Shown: piece by piece, positions 1 through 12,340 of the stretch
Numbering within the stretch: the stretch's first letter is position 1
Layout: each line of letters begins with the position of its first letter
From: Linnemannia elongata
Taxonomy: Eukaryota > Mortierellomycota > Mortierellomycetes > Mortierellales > Mortierellaceae
NCBI GenBank assembly: GCA_036320915.1
Contig: JAXBDG010000007.1
Span: 2,542,001-2,606,000, forward strand
Length of the DNA: 64,000 nucleotides
Direction: 5' to 3'
Notes under the pieces: generated by a model
Told to the model about the DNA's origin: nothing
What the model saw: only the letters and a program-made list of their open reading frames with translations
The model's database searches: none
Program-made: the position numbers and the translations under genes

Positions 1-763
1 ACGAGTATGGCGAAGTCGTGCCCGACTTTGTTGTAGGCGCCACCTCCTGTGTCCTATTCTTGAGGTAAGAGACGCGTACAAAACACAGAGGCATTTGTTG
101 TTCTTTATGCATGCGGAGAAAATTAATTGACACACTATCCTGTTCACGGATCTTATTTCGCCATAGTATCCGCTACCACCGCTTGCACCCAGAATACATC
201 TTCAGCAGAATCTCAAGTCTCGCTAACCAGTTTGTCCTCCGCGTCCTCCTCGTCCTCGTCGACGTCGACACACACCAACACGCCATTCGGGAACTGACAA
301 GAGTTGCCATGGTCAACGACCTTACACTTGTGTGTGCCTGGAGCAACGAGGAAGCAGCTCGATACATCGAGACTTACAAGGCTTATGAGAACAAGGCTCC
401 CGACGCCATCAAGGAGCGTGTCGACAACGATTACCTCTCCAAGCTGACAGATGGGCTCACGCAGATTCCTTCTATTAACAAGACCGACATTGTCACCCTG
501 TCTTCCACTTTTGGGGTATGTTTGGCAGTATGTCTGTACCCGACGAAGCATCAATGTACAATACAAAACTCAAATGCTAATATAGTGATGCATGTTTCTG
601 TTTGACCTACTCTAAATAGTCGCTAAAGAATATCATGGATGCAAGTGCGGACGAGTTGGGACTATTGCCAGGATTCGGTGAGCGCAAGGTCAAGCGGCTA
701 CTGGAAGCTTTCGACCAACCTTTTGCTATCGATCCCAAAAAGAGGCGGCACAAACGTCCTTGA
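1..763 (+). CDS. ERCC1: DNA excision-repair nuclease subunit ERCC1/Rad10 (5'-partial)
   Basis: C-terminal part of the non-catalytic partner of the XPF/Rad1 structure-specific endonuclease, which makes the 5' incision in nucleotide excision repair and acts in crosslink repair. I read three exons, 1-64, 167-515 and 620-763, joined by GT-AG introns that keep frame (the first codon is cut by the window edge). Family landmarks are visible: YGEVVPDFVVG, RYHRLHPEYI, the beta strand FVLRVLLVLVDVD, CAWSNEEAARYIETYK, and SINKTDIVTL leading into the C-terminal helix-hairpin-helix GLLPGFGERKVKRLLEAF. The protein ends in a basic tail (DPKKRRHKRP) before TGA at 761-763. The N-terminus and XPA-binding region lie left of the window. 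It converges on the PEP carboxykinase gene. I am confident because the order and spacing of motifs match ERCC1 throughout. Confidence 0.95.
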
Positions 764-896
764 GTGCACACATTTGGGCGATTTCTTCAGAAATAAAAAA
801 AAAACGGGGTTGGGTTTGTGCAGGTAAAGGCTCGAATCAGTTATTTATTTGTACTATTGTTCTGCCGTCAAGGCGCTGTTGACAAGATCAGCAAAT

Positions 897-899
<3 letters not shown>

Positions 900-941
<42 letters not shown>
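900..941. repeat. (AC)n microsatellite
   Basis: About 21 uninterrupted AC/CA dinucleotides. It lies in the 407-bp interval (764-1170) between the convergent stop codons of ERCC1 and PEP carboxykinase, which otherwise holds only AT-rich 3'-flank sequence. The length is likely to be polymorphic between strains. Confidence 0.97.
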
Positions 942-942
<1 letters not shown>

Positions 943-1170
943 GGTTACATATAGGCACAAACCATGTCGCATACTAGAAAAGGGAAAAGACGGAAACATT
1001 TTGGAAATGAACTGGGACGCATGGCTTTGTTTGTTGATGAGTTTTTATTCTATTATGTACACTTTGTGGATATATGGGGTAGGATGCTGTGGGGGGGTAA
1101 TGCAATGAAGAGAAGGGAGAGTTTGTTTTTTTTTGTAGGTGACAAAATGGCAAGAATAAACTTGACCAAT

Positions 1171-2993
1171 TTACAGCTTGGGGCCGGCGGCGATGACATC
1201 CTCGGTAGCCTGATCGGCGTACTTGGCAAAGTTCTTGTTGAAGAGAGCAGCAAGCTTGGAGACGGTGTCCTTGAAGGACTCGGGGGTTCCTTGCCAGGCA
1301 GTGGCGGGGTTGAGGACCTCGGCGGGGACACCGGTGACGGCCTTGGGGATCTCGAGGCCGAAGATGGGGTAGGTCTCGTACTCGGCGTTCTTGAGCTCGC
1401 CGTTGTGGATGGCATCGACAATGGCGCGCGAGTACTTCAAAGCAATGCGCTTGCCAGTTCCGTAGGCACCACCGTTCCAGCCGGTGTTGATCAACCAGAC
1501 ATCAGCCTTGTGCTCACCAATCTTCTGGGCGAGCATGGTGGCGTACTGGGTAGGGTGAAGGACCAAGAAGGGCTGACCGAAGCAGGCAGAGAAGGTGGCC
1601 TCGGGCTCGACAACACCATCCTCGGTACCAGCCATCTTGGAGGTGTATCCAGAGATGAAGTGGTACATGGCCTGGGCAGAGGTCAACTTGGAGACTGGGG
1701 GAAGGACACCCTGGGCATCGCAGGTGAGCATGACAATGTTCTTGGGGTGCTTGCCAATGCAGGGGATGAGAGCGTTGGGGATGTACTCAATGGGGTAGGC
1801 GCAGCGGGTGTTCTCGGTCAAGGACTTGTCAGTGTAGTCAACAACGCGGGTATCCTCGTCAAAGACAACGTTCTCAAGAACGGAACCGAAGCGGATAGCA
1901 CCGAAAATCTCGGGCTCCTTCTCAGCGGACAAGTCGATGGTCTTGGCGTAACAGCCTCCCTCGATGTTGAAGACACCAGTGTCGGTCCAGACGTGCTCAT
2001 CATCACCAATCAAGGCACGGGCGGGGTCAGCAGAGAGGGTGGTCTTGCCGGTTCCAGAGAGACCAAAGAAGAGAGAGGTATCGCCCTGAGGTCCCTGGTT
2101 GGCGGAGGAGTGGAGGGAGAGAACGCCAGCCTTGGGCATGAGGTAGTGCATGATGGTGAAGACACCCTTCTTCATCTCTCCAGCGTACTCGGTTCCGAGA
2201 ATGACCATCTGGCGAAGCTTGAAGTTAATGGAGACGGAGGTGTTGGAGGTCATGCCGGTGGTGTATCTGTTGGCGGGGAAGGCGCCGGCGTTGAGAATGG
2301 TGAAGTCGGGCTCGCCGTAATTCTTGAGCTCCTCCTCGGTGGGGCGGATCAACATGTTGTGCATGAAAAGGGAGTGGTAGGCACGGGCGCAGACAACGCG
2401 AATCTTCAGGCTATTGTGTCATTGAAGGACAAAAGAATGAGGAATGGTCAGGAACGCCTCCTTTTTTTTGGTTCCTTTTTTTCCAGATCCGATAATGTCC
2501 GATGATGGTTCGTTCGTTCCTATTGAACCGATCGCATCATAGTCCTGAGAACAAAAAAAAAGTTGCAATGCAATAATACATACCGGTACTTGGGGTCCCA
2601 GCCGGCGAAACCGTCAAAGACGTAGAGGCGCTCACGGGTGTTCAAGTAGTCGACGGCACGCTCGTGGTTAATCAAGAAGGCATGCTCGGACAACTTGGTG
2701 TTGACGGGGCCCCACCAGATGTCCTCGGTAGTGGTCTCCTCATCAACAATACGCTTGTCGCGGGGAGAGCGACCGGTCTTCTTTCCCGAAGAGGTGACGA
2801 GGGCACCGGCAGAGGAAATGGAGGTGCCGGGCTCGTAGCGGAGAGCATCCTCGTAGAGCTTGGCGACGGCGGTGTTGCGGAGGAGGTTGACGCGGGTGTA
2901 ATCGATACCGTCCTTTCCGACGGAGGCGTCCAAAGCGGCATCGTGCTTGTATATGGAGCCGGCAGGCGATCTGGTGCTGTAGGAAGGTGCCAT
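1171..2993 (-). CDS. PCK1: phosphoenolpyruvate carboxykinase (ATP)
   Basis: Converts oxaloacetate plus ATP to phosphoenolpyruvate, CO2 and ADP, the committed cytosolic step of gluconeogenesis. Two exons on the minus strand, 2993-2584 and 2410-1171, flank a 173-bp intron (GTATGT donor, CAATAG acceptor). The spliced product is 549 residues, the normal fungal length. Visible motifs are the P-loop [10 protein letters not shown] (about 2033-2062), the metal-binding [11 protein letters not shown] and [10 protein letters not shown], the ATP-family signature region [13 protein letters not shown] in exon 1, and a C-terminal GPKL. The start at 2993 was chosen because [12 protein letters not shown] begins the conserved reading and the frame upstream is low complexity. 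The upstream flank is pyrimidine/purine rich with no obvious TATA box. Known fungal homologues are glucose-repressed; nothing here proves that for this copy. Confidence 0.97.
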
Positions 2994-5900
2994 TTTTTTA
3001 TGTGTTTGTATTAGGGTTGTAGAGTGGGGAGTTGTTGGTAAAAGAAGGGAGAGAGAGAAGGAAGGAAGGAGGGAAGCAAAGCAACGGGAGCCTTGAAAGG
3101 GTGGATGTGGTGGTTTTGGTGGTGAGGAGGTGAGATGATGAAAATGAATCAAAGAAAAATTAGGCGGGTGGAGGTAAGGGTATTTATATGGTTTTGTTGT
3201 CAAGAAGAGGACGGAAGGATCGGAAGCAAGAGGAGGAGCAATGTGTTCATGAACGAAAAGGACGAGCACGGAACAAAAACAATAATGTTATGTTCAAGTC
3301 AAGAATGAAGTACTTTAACACTACTTTAAACAATAGGGAAAGTAAGGTCCAGTCCAGTCTATGAAAGTGAGTGTATGTGTGCGCAAAGGAAGAAAATAAC
3401 CTCTCGGCCACTCTCGATGGTTCCCCGTGGGCAAGCAAAAAAATGTGAACCTTTTTTTTTTTTTTTGTATGACGGAGGCGGTGAGGGGAAGAACTAACTG
3501 AACGAGAGAATAAAGTAACGGAAGGAAAAGTAATTCAATCGCGACTCGGAGCGGAACGAGAAAAATTATTTTTACTCTGCCCTTCATAACTCTTGTTAGA
3601 ATACACAAGGCTAATTCAATAGGAGCAGTAACAGCATGTGCTGCTCGCCTTAGAGGGCTGTCGTTCAGGGTACACTCCCTTCCCTCCACTAGCAACACAA
3701 AACAACTCACACCACCAACACCAAAACCTCATCTCGCCCACGAATTCCGTCTTTCTTTCGTGCACCTTTATTTAGCCCTGTTATACATCCATCTACCACG
3801 CAATAAACTACCTCATTCTCTTCATTTCTCTTATTCGCCAATGCTCGTGGAGAAAGTACATAGCCAAGGCTTGTATTTGTATTCATAGTAAAAAGAAACA
3901 CGCAGTGCCATTTTATTCTTGCCACGGTCACCGAATGACCCCTCGTTGACTGAAGGGAACTAGACAAGCTCAGGGTTCAAGGTACTCTTCAAAAATAGGA
4001 GAACAACGTGAACAAAATAAAAAAAAATAAAAAATAAAGTCTCTCACATTTTGCCGTGGGTCAGAAGAGCAACCCTGTCACGAATAACGAGTTTTGCCTC
4101 TTTGTTATTGGAAACGGTTCACTTCACCCTTTGCACATGAACAGCAAACATTCCTGATGAAAAAGCAAAGGAAACATGATGGCTTGTCTTGACCCCTTTT
4201 TATCCATGACTAAACCAGAGGACACACAGGCAAAGAGAAAGAACCGGAGCTGAGGATGAAGAGTTCAAATGAGAAGGAGAGGGCTTGGAAGGAGGAAGAA
4301 GGGTAGTAAAAGGAGGGCTGGGTTTCTGACAGAGGGGTGAATGCCTATGTCGGCATACAAAGCACAAATGCATCCAAGTCAGACAAACTGCATCTCAACT
4401 CTCCAATAGTCCCCTCTCCCCCAAAAACAAATTGCAACCATCGATGTGTTTGTGCAATATACAAATCAGCGGAGTGGGGAAATGAGGGCAATGGTGTCGA
4501 AAGAGAAAGAGACAAAAAAACAAATAACAAAAAATTACCTGAATGAGGATGTGGTCTTGCGTTGATGCATGAGTATGAGCGAGCACAATAGAATAGGATG
4601 ACGAATGAGTAGGGGAGCTTGTCCACAGTTAATAACGTGCACAATTAGCAAGACATTTTTTTTTTCATTTGTTGCTTGTTTGCTTGCCTCGGGTTCCTGA
4701 GGAAGAGACCATGGGTCAAAGAGTTGAAGGGGGCGTTGACGTGATGGATTGATGGCATCGTTGTTGGCGCTCTGTCTTTAGTTGTCTTTGAGAGGGAATT
4801 GTATTACTCCTTATTTGCCAACTGTTTTTTTTTAACAAAGAAAGGACTAGCACCTTTGACGTAATGATGTAGACACTACTCCTCCTCCTTTTTCTCTCAC
4901 TCCTTTGAAACAAAGAATAGTTATGACCCATCTCTGCTGTAATGGTTGTCATAAGAGAAAGAGAAAGAAAGAATCATGAGCGGGGAAAAGAAGGAGGGAA
5001 TGGCTTTCTGGTGTTGATACCCCAGAAGGAAATAGGGAATGGGGAATGTGAAACTGGGGTGCGTGAGAGGTGAGAAGCGTTCCAGATGGTCAGGGCCAAC
5101 ACTGAGGGTGTAAAATGATCGTGAGAAAAATTATCCTTTTCATTTTCAGGCACCAGTGCCGTGGACACAAAAAAAATGCGCACGAACACTCTCATTCATC
5201 ACTCCTCTATTCTCACACTTCGCCCTGACAATGGAAATGAAAGAAAACGGTTCGTTTTGGTTCTCTCGCTCATTGTTCTTTCTTTCCTTCCTCGTTTCTA
5301 TGAACTTGTCCAAAGAACAATGAAAGAGGCGTTCAATTGTCCGTGTGCTTCTACTCTCCGCCCTATTGTTAGTTGTCATTCCAATTCCCCTCAAGTCTTC
5401 TTTTTTTATCCTTCTTAAGAATGAATGGAGAGTAGAGGGAGGGAACCAGGTCGGTCTTTTTTGTGGTGAAGAGTTGTCCTCATCGGTGTGTCTCCTCCGG
5501 TATTTTTGATGACTGAACCATACGGTAATAAAGTTGTTACACGTTATTACTCTTGTTTTGGTCTGTTTGTTGACACAGTTGCTGGCAATAATTAGCCTGT
5601 CTGCCAGGCCGTCCATCTGTTGTTTGTCTCCTCTTTCAATGGGTTCCATCCCTCTCCCTCCACCTTTTCTCTCTTCTGCGTCCCTCTGAACCAACCATCT
5701 AATTTATGACTCGTCAATTTGGTCTCCCATTGGTCCCTTTCTCGTCCAGGCATGCTCCATTTGTTTGTCCTGTACCTTTTCTCTCTCTGCTCTTGCTGTT
5801 GTTCTCGGTGAGAAGGACGAAAAGAGCTCCCCCACAAAAAATACTTTTTTTCATTTCCAAACAAGGAAACGCGAGGGATTCTTAATTCAATTGCAGCTGT

Positions 5901-6178
5901 CTCTTTATTCTTTGAGTGCCTTGGTAATAAAATGCCACGAGAGTGGAGAAGAAGGAAAGAGGAAAGGGAAGAACCCTTTTCGAGTCAATTTCTTACAGGA
6001 AGAAGAGGTCCGACGAAGGTACATTGTAGAAAGAGAAGGATGGGAGTGATTTTGTGGGGATGCGGGGACAAGAATTGAAGCCAGCTCAAGTGGCGAGACA
6101 GAGAGGACAGAGAAGTAGCCCTCTCTCTTCTGAGACATGGAGGAGGGAGAGTAGACATCAACAATCGGGCGATCCGCA

Positions 6179-6180
<2 letters not shown>

Positions 6181-6212
<32 letters not shown>
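6181..6212. repeat. poly-T tract (32 nt)
   Basis: Uninterrupted run of T inside the gene-free interval. No coding sequence, target-site duplication or retrogene body is visible next to it, so I call it a simple repeat only. Confidence 0.95.
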
Positions 6213-6213
<1 letters not shown>

Positions 6214-7999
6214 GCGTCCGTGGAAAGATTTTTTTGTTCTCTCGTCGTGCCCATGCGAGTTTTCATATTATTTGCACCACTTTCACTTTGCACTCAGGCC
6301 CGGTCGTTTCTCCTTTTTGCAATTCACTATGGGTCATTGCCTCTCCTTATAGCAGAATCTGCCTGTCTTTCTTCTTTCTTCCTCTTGTCGTTGTCTTGTT
6401 CCTTCTCAATAGCAAACTACCATCTCGTCTCTCCTGTCATATGGTCCTCTTCGCCGAAGGCAAGAGTGAATAAAAAAGACCTTATACTCTCCCCCTTCTA
6501 CCTTTAGTGCCAACTTGACATATGTCAAAAAATTTAGAGTAGCTTGAAGAAAAGACCTCATAAGGGAATACGTCGGAAACCCAATTTTCCGTGTCTCCCC
6601 GTCATTGTGCAAAAAGCGTGAATAAATTTTTATTCTCTTACGGACCCATTCGTGTCCTTCCCCTTCTTCCTCTTGCTTCACTCCTTTCCCTTCATTCCCT
6701 TACATGCGCATTGAATACAACAGAGCCAAAGGTTGGACTCAATTGAAACTGAACACACGTTAGCCTAGAAATAGGGTGGTTTCATGGCCAATGCTTTCTT
6801 TGTTTGCGTTATTTTTTTTGGTTGTCCACCATGGTAATTAAGAGTAGGGGTTCGAAAAAAAAGAAATGACAATCTCAGCCCAAGTGGATACTTCTCATAA
6901 ACAACAATCCGTCCATCTTGTTTTGAGTCAAAGGTTCACGCAATTCAATCGATCGCTCTAAGACCTGATGTGTTTTTTTTATTTTAGAGGCTTCAGGAAC
7001 AGACCTTGGTGGATGGAACCATTGAGAAACACAATCTCCGACTCGTCCTCGGTTCCTTTATGGAAAGGAGGAAGCAAGGAAGGATTCGGGTGAGGCTGGA
7101 CAAGCAGTAATGGAAGTGTCGAGAAGGAGGGGCAAAGAGGCAGAGGGAAGGAAGAAGGGGAGTGAAGAAGGGAGGGGGAGAGGTGGCCCGAGCCAGATTA
7201 TGAATAATTAATCGCTGTGACACCATGCACTCTGCCCTTTTGATTGCTGTCTAGACATTTTTTCTTATTGTATGTTTTTGCTTTGATATTTGTCAACGTT
7301 TGCAATTTTGTTGGTTTACTCCTTTTGTTGACTTGGAGGTGTGTCCTTGAGCTCCTTTGTTTGCGTCCTTTTGTTTTATTTTTATTTTCGTTTGTTGATC
7401 GATGGATGTGTCAAGGGCAACAAACTATTTGCGAACGAGAACAAAGAAACAAACGAGCATTCGCGACGAACGGTGGACTGGTAGCCAATCAAGCCGAGCA
7501 TGCACTGCGAAAAGTGTCACATCACTCCTTTTATTTTACACCTTTATGCTGGTCCCTGTTCCTCATCCTTCCGAATCTCTACGACCAAGACAAAAACGCG
7601 AACTTGATCTTCACCGGCTATTCTCAGTGAACCATCTAGTGTCACTTACCAATGCTATCCCCCACCATTGTGGAACAGCATACATGAAATGGGCCAGGCA
7701 AGCTTCCGCCTCCTTCCACCTTTGTACATTCTGTCGGTCTTTTATTGCAAACCCCTTCCTTCTCCATTGTCCAGAAGCTGACTTCTAATAGTAACAACGA
7801 AACGCCCAAAGTAATGCGCCTAGAAAAGAGATCGATCATTGATATTGTTCTTTAGAAGGTTAAAGAAACCAAGACAAAAAAAAATGGGCGCTCAACCCCC
7901 TCCTTCCTTCCTTCCACTTTCCTCCCCCACATCTTTGTGAGAAAGGGCTAGTTTTTTCCCCCAAAAGAAAAATAAAACAAACGAAAAATTGGTCTGTGT

Positions 8000-8000
<1 letters not shown>

Positions 8001-8033
<33 letters not shown>
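8001..8033. repeat. poly-T tract (33 nt)
   Basis: Second long T run in the same gene-free interval, preceded by GTGTGTG. Its length is near that of the run at 6181. It generates the poly-lysine pseudo-ORFs seen on the opposite strand. Confidence 0.95.
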
Positions 8034-9961
8034 CCTCCAATATCCTTTTTCTCTTCAAAAGTTGTTCTTGTGTGACCTGCAGCAACAACAAATTTGCATA
8101 GAGTGAGAAAAACAAATGCCGTCTTGAACAATCATTTCCGTTTCCCTCCCTTTCTTTCCTTCCCTTCTTTTCCGACCTTTTTTTCTTCTTCTCATTGCTC
8201 TTTTGGCCCTTGCATCTTTCCCGAAAAGTACGCTTCTTTATTTCGTGAACAACCCCCAACAAAACGTTAACATGGTTGATGGTAGTCTAGCATGGGAGTT
8301 TTAAACCTAAGATCAGTCTAGGCTACCCGTGTCTATTCCCTATTGTCTCTTTGGGAAAAACACGAAAATCCAGTAATCAATATTACCGATAACTCTTGTT
8401 TGTTTATGTAAACCAGAATGATGGAGATAAAGGTAAAAGAGCGAGAGAGAGGAACAACATTTCGCTTTCTCAGGCCATAGTGAGCCATCTTGTTGTTGCT
8501 GAATCCGAATCGGTCATAAAGAATATGTATGAGAGAGAGAGAGTGCGGGGAGGAGACGACGAGGAGAACGCAACAATAACAACTGCTTCAGTAAGCATGC
8601 TTTCGGGAGGTTGTGGAGAAAGTAACTCTCTTGCATCCTTTGGGGTGAGAAAAGGGGGGAAATAACAAATGAGGAAAGATGAGCATTTGCTAAAAGGACC
8701 AACAGTGCGGGCAGGAAAGAAGTAGAAGAGGATAGGATCTTTGTCCATAAGGAGAAGTGCTGGTCGAAGGTAAAAAGGCAAGCAAGTAGCCTTAGAGTAG
8801 ACAGAGTAGCGGGAAGGATAGTAAAGAAGCCCGTTGTTTTTTTGTTTATACCTGAACCGTGTGAACCTTTTGCGGTCTTCCCTATTTCCCCTTGCTCACT
8901 ATTTTCCTAGGCCTCCTCCGAGACATCCTCACATTACGCGATCGCCCGTAGACGGAGCATGATCACTGATCAGGTCAGACCGACCCTTAGGTTGCATTTC
9001 AGATCCCATCACCACAAGCCACCTCCTCATTGGATACGATTTTTGAGGATGAAAAAGAAAAAGTGCGGGCAAAGTGGTGTCCCCATGGACAAAACAATAT
9101 CCTATTCTCTTTTCTTAGTTCCGGGGTGCCGCTCTCACTTTTTTTTTTTATGTTACGCCCTTGTTCGGAAACATCCTAATTGAGAATGAGGTTTGACTTT
9201 GTTATTGCTGTCATTCGAGGGTATTTGTGTGAAATAGAGAGAAAGAGAGAGAGGAGGATGAATGTTATGTTTTTGAGTCCTCGGTGTTTACTTGCTTCTT
9301 TTTCTTTTTCCACTAGTCCAGAGGTATGAGAGAAGGTGTCTATTCGAAGACGTGCATATACTCTTTATTGTCCTTTGGACTGATCTAGGCGAAAAGGTAA
9401 ATGCGAAGAACAAAGGTGAAAAGGAGCAAAAAAATAAGGGCATATGTCGCCTTCACCCTCAGATAGACCCTTTACCTCATCTGTGTGATATCCCCTACTT
9501 TGAACCTGAATTTCACACATCAAGTGAGAGAGAACATTTGATGTATCATGACCGCCCCATCCGTCAACGACTGCTTCATTTCCGCACTCTGTTCCATATC
9601 CGCATCTTACCAACGATCTACTAAACAAAGAGTTCTTGAGAATGATACAGTACATAAACATCCCGACTCCCTTGTACAATAAACATGAGCAATGCTCCAA
9701 CCCTCGTCCCTACCCTTGATTCCACTGACTTTGTCTCCTGCTGTTGCACCCACCACTTCCACGCCTGTCTCCGGGGATAACTAACTGGTTGGTAGCAGCC
9801 AAGCGTTCATATCGGCGCTGTTGATCTTTCGATGTCGGCTCTGTCTCTTCGCCTTGCAGGGGAATGCCAGGGCGCGTTGTCTATGCTTTGTTCGTATCTG
9901 TCATTTTAATCCTTTGAGGCTGATCTTTGAAACAATTAGAAGATAAGGGGTAAACGATATT

Positions 9962-11464
9962 CTAGTGTTTAAAAAAGTCTAAGCTGAATGCTCCAGGTGT
10001 GAATGGTTGCCTTAATGCACCATTGGTGGCATCTTCAGGTCGGAAGCAACAATTATCGCCCTTGGAATCCGCCAGGTTTTGGCTGAGACCGTACCACTTG
10101 CAAATGTCTTCAAAATTCTGGGTTTTCCTGTCACCTAAACTCCAAATCGTGCGCAAACTTGGCCACATTTTAACCATCCACTCTATGTCTCTTTTTCGTA
10201 ACCTTTTAGCCACACATCTAGGAACCTTCAAACATTCCAACATCTTCAGCGATCTCAGGGTCTTTAGTCCTTCGTCTAATCGCAGAGTAAGGTCAGTCCC
10301 AATCCACCATCTTCCATGCCGCCTCAGGTCCAAGACACGTAACCGACTGAGTCGCGAGAGCTGTGTGTAAACAGCATGCCGAGATTCCAAAAAAGTTCCC
10401 TGGTTGACATCGAGCTCGTCAAACTTGATCCATGCTGAAAAAATCTCCAGTCCAAGACAGACCCAGGGCTGACCCTTTGCGATATCCGAACCTGATATCT
10501 CATTTGCCGCAAATGATCGAAGGTTAGGGCAGGAGCTCAGAATAAGCAGGACTTGCGCAGTATTAATATTCTTGTATCTTGGCAGGTGGACGTGTTCGAG
10601 AGTAGCGTAATGTCGTTGCAGAAAAGAAAGGTATAAGAGCTCGCTAGGAATTGAATAACGCATGACTTGCAGACATTTCATCGGCGGCAACGCTTCAATT
10701 ATTTCGGCCATCTCTTCCACTGACAAGAACGCCACCAGTACACAGAGTTGTCGACAGGCAGGAATGGAACGTTTCAGTAAGTCTCCGGGGGAGGCTGAGC
10801 CGAGGACAAGTGTCGTCAGGTTTGGGCACCTCGCAATCAACTCGAACTCCCAATCGTCACCCGTGAAATCTACGCTGAGATAATCCACGCTTGGGAAGCT
10901 AGTGTTATCACTCCACCGAACTGTCTCCAGAAAGCGAATGTCATGAAGCACGAGCTTCTTAAGTCGGCTGAGGTGCATGAGGTGCTCGGCCGTCTCTTGA
11001 TCCAATTCGAAACTCTAGAGTTCCAGAATCTCCAGGTTGGGGCAATCGAAAATGGACAGTAGGAGCTCCTTGAGCAATGGCGGACCATGGTGCCAGTGGA
11101 CAATCGTCTTGAGTGTCCATTGATTTAGCTGGACAAGGTAAAGAAGGTAGGCATGTGATTCATAAGCCCGGCTCCAGATGCGGCTTTGCAGACACTGTAC
11201 TTGTGTGCAGTTACTAAAAATTTCCTTTTCCTGGAACCTCGAATCGACTTCAAGATCAAGATTTCGAATGAGAATGCCATACTTGTTCATGGCTTTCTGG
11301 ATGTGATCTGGAGTGTCGGAATATAATTGAAATGGCCACCATATCCACGGCATAAAGTACTCGAACCAAGCCATGGAGACGAGGCTGCAGGTCTTGAATT
11401 CCTCGTTGGAAAGAAAACGACTGATTAAATTCCTGATTTCAGGAATTGCGAGTGCCTTCTCCAT
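9962..11464 (-). pseudogene. F-box/LRR (RNI-like) gene with one in-frame TAG
   Basis: A 501-codon frame runs from ATG at 11464 to the stop at 9962 and is broken only by TAG at 11015-11017 (codon 150). The N-terminal 149 residues carry an F-box-like helix set (ALAIPEIRNLISRFL, CSLVSMAWFEYF). The downstream 350 residues are leucine-rich-repeat-like (LKKLVLHDIRFLE, CPNLTTLVLG, LRVLDLRRHGRWW) and continue in exactly the same frame. No GT donor lies close upstream that would splice the stop out. The rest of the frame is clean, so the break looks recent. Alternatives are an assembly error, a polymorphic null allele, stop readthrough, or two separate short proteins. It most resembles the 48913-50850 type of the F-box array farther right. 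Confidence 0.75.
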
Positions 11465-12340
11465 ATCGACAACAAAAAAGACGATGGCGATTTCTATTTA
11501 ATATATGATGCATGGAACATGGAATTAATGGAATGCGAAAGGATGGGGTGTAGCGATTAGAGGGTCATAGTATTTAGTGGGTTGCATCAAAGGCGAGGTC
11601 TTTTGAGTTACGAGAGAGATATGTTATAGTCGTGAGTCCTAACGAGTCTTTATGTGCCACTCAGATCAGGCATGATATGACATCTTTGTTAAAAAAAGTA
11701 ATCTGTGGCCAACACTTAACCTCAACTGAGGCTTTTTTTTAGGGAGGGTTTAGCGGAGAGGTGAATTTTTACAGTTTACTTGCTTTTTACAGGAGTGACT
11801 AACAGGTGAGGGAATTATAGACTTACCAGGTTGTAATAGCCAAAGGCCGAGAGCAAGGGAACAAGCAAGGCCAGAGTTGAGGAAGAGAAGAGCAGACAAA
11901 AGGAGTTTGCAGAGGTATTTATATGTGCCAGTTCACAGGGAGTTGAAGGCGTAGTTGGATGGTAACGTAGTTGGAGGCGTAGTTAACTTGTGACGCATTG
12001 GATGTTGCAATGGTACGTTAGCCATCGTAGCATGGTTCAAATGTTCCTGATATGCTGGACTGACAAGCTTGTGTCAACCGAATGTGATCGATATATTGTT
12101 TGTTGATTTTGGTGGCAAACAGTCACTGTTATCAAGTCAAACGAAATTGAACTATCGTCGCGACTCTTTCTCCCAACGCGCACTCCACGTCTTGGTGATC
12201 TCATTCTTACTGAAAAACGCACGCATATTCACTTACATATTTATACACTCTCATTCACACTCTTACATCCGGTGGCACCCAACAACGCAAACGCACACAC
12301 ACACATACACATTTACATACAAAACTTACTCTTTCAGCTA
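11465..12340. promoter_or_regulatory. divergent intergenic region between F-box gene and BRCT gene
   Basis: This 876-bp stretch separates two divergent starts. No ORF with recognisable content is present. The last 120 bp before the BRCT start are rich in CA/AC runs (for example around 12290-12320) and contain CTTTCAG just before ATG, which could be a 5'-UTR intron acceptor. I see no other distinct element. Confidence 0.5.

Larger units (their letters stand above)
2994..9961. other. large gene-free interval (about 7 kb)
   Basis: Between the PEP carboxykinase start and the 3' end of the next F-box gene I find no ORF with recognisable domains, no plausible exon chain and no tRNA-like fold. The sequence is biased to CT- and GA-rich runs, with homopolymer tracts and many short frames whose translations are low complexity (Lys, Phe, Ser and Leu rich). 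It may hold the PEP carboxykinase promoter, long untranslated or intronic sequence, or a non-coding RNA. None of these is demonstrated. Confidence 0.6.

Noticed and set aside
964..2505. 513-residue Gly/Val/Leu-rich ORF on the plus strand opposite PEP carboxykinase
   Set aside because: It is the exact antisense of a strongly codon-biased gene. C-ending codons on one strand create long open frames on the other; it has no domain and crosses the verified intron.
6181..6212. Poly-T run as the tail of a minus-strand retrogene
   Set aside because: No gene body or target-site duplication is visible next to it.
5985..6293. ORFs with poly-lysine or poly-phenylalanine across T/A runs (also 7892-8262 and 43070-43380)
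   Set aside because: Translations of homopolymer tracts; flanking sequence lacks coding character.
7244..7788. Two overlapping 128-residue ORFs in the gene-free interval
   Set aside because: Hydrophobic or unbiased composition, no motif, no compatible exon chain.
11015..11017. TAG as a reassigned sense codon in this organism
   Set aside because: Metabolic and repair genes here follow the standard code, and the decayed Sel1 gene contains TAA as well as TAG inside conserved repeats, so mutation is the simpler explanation.
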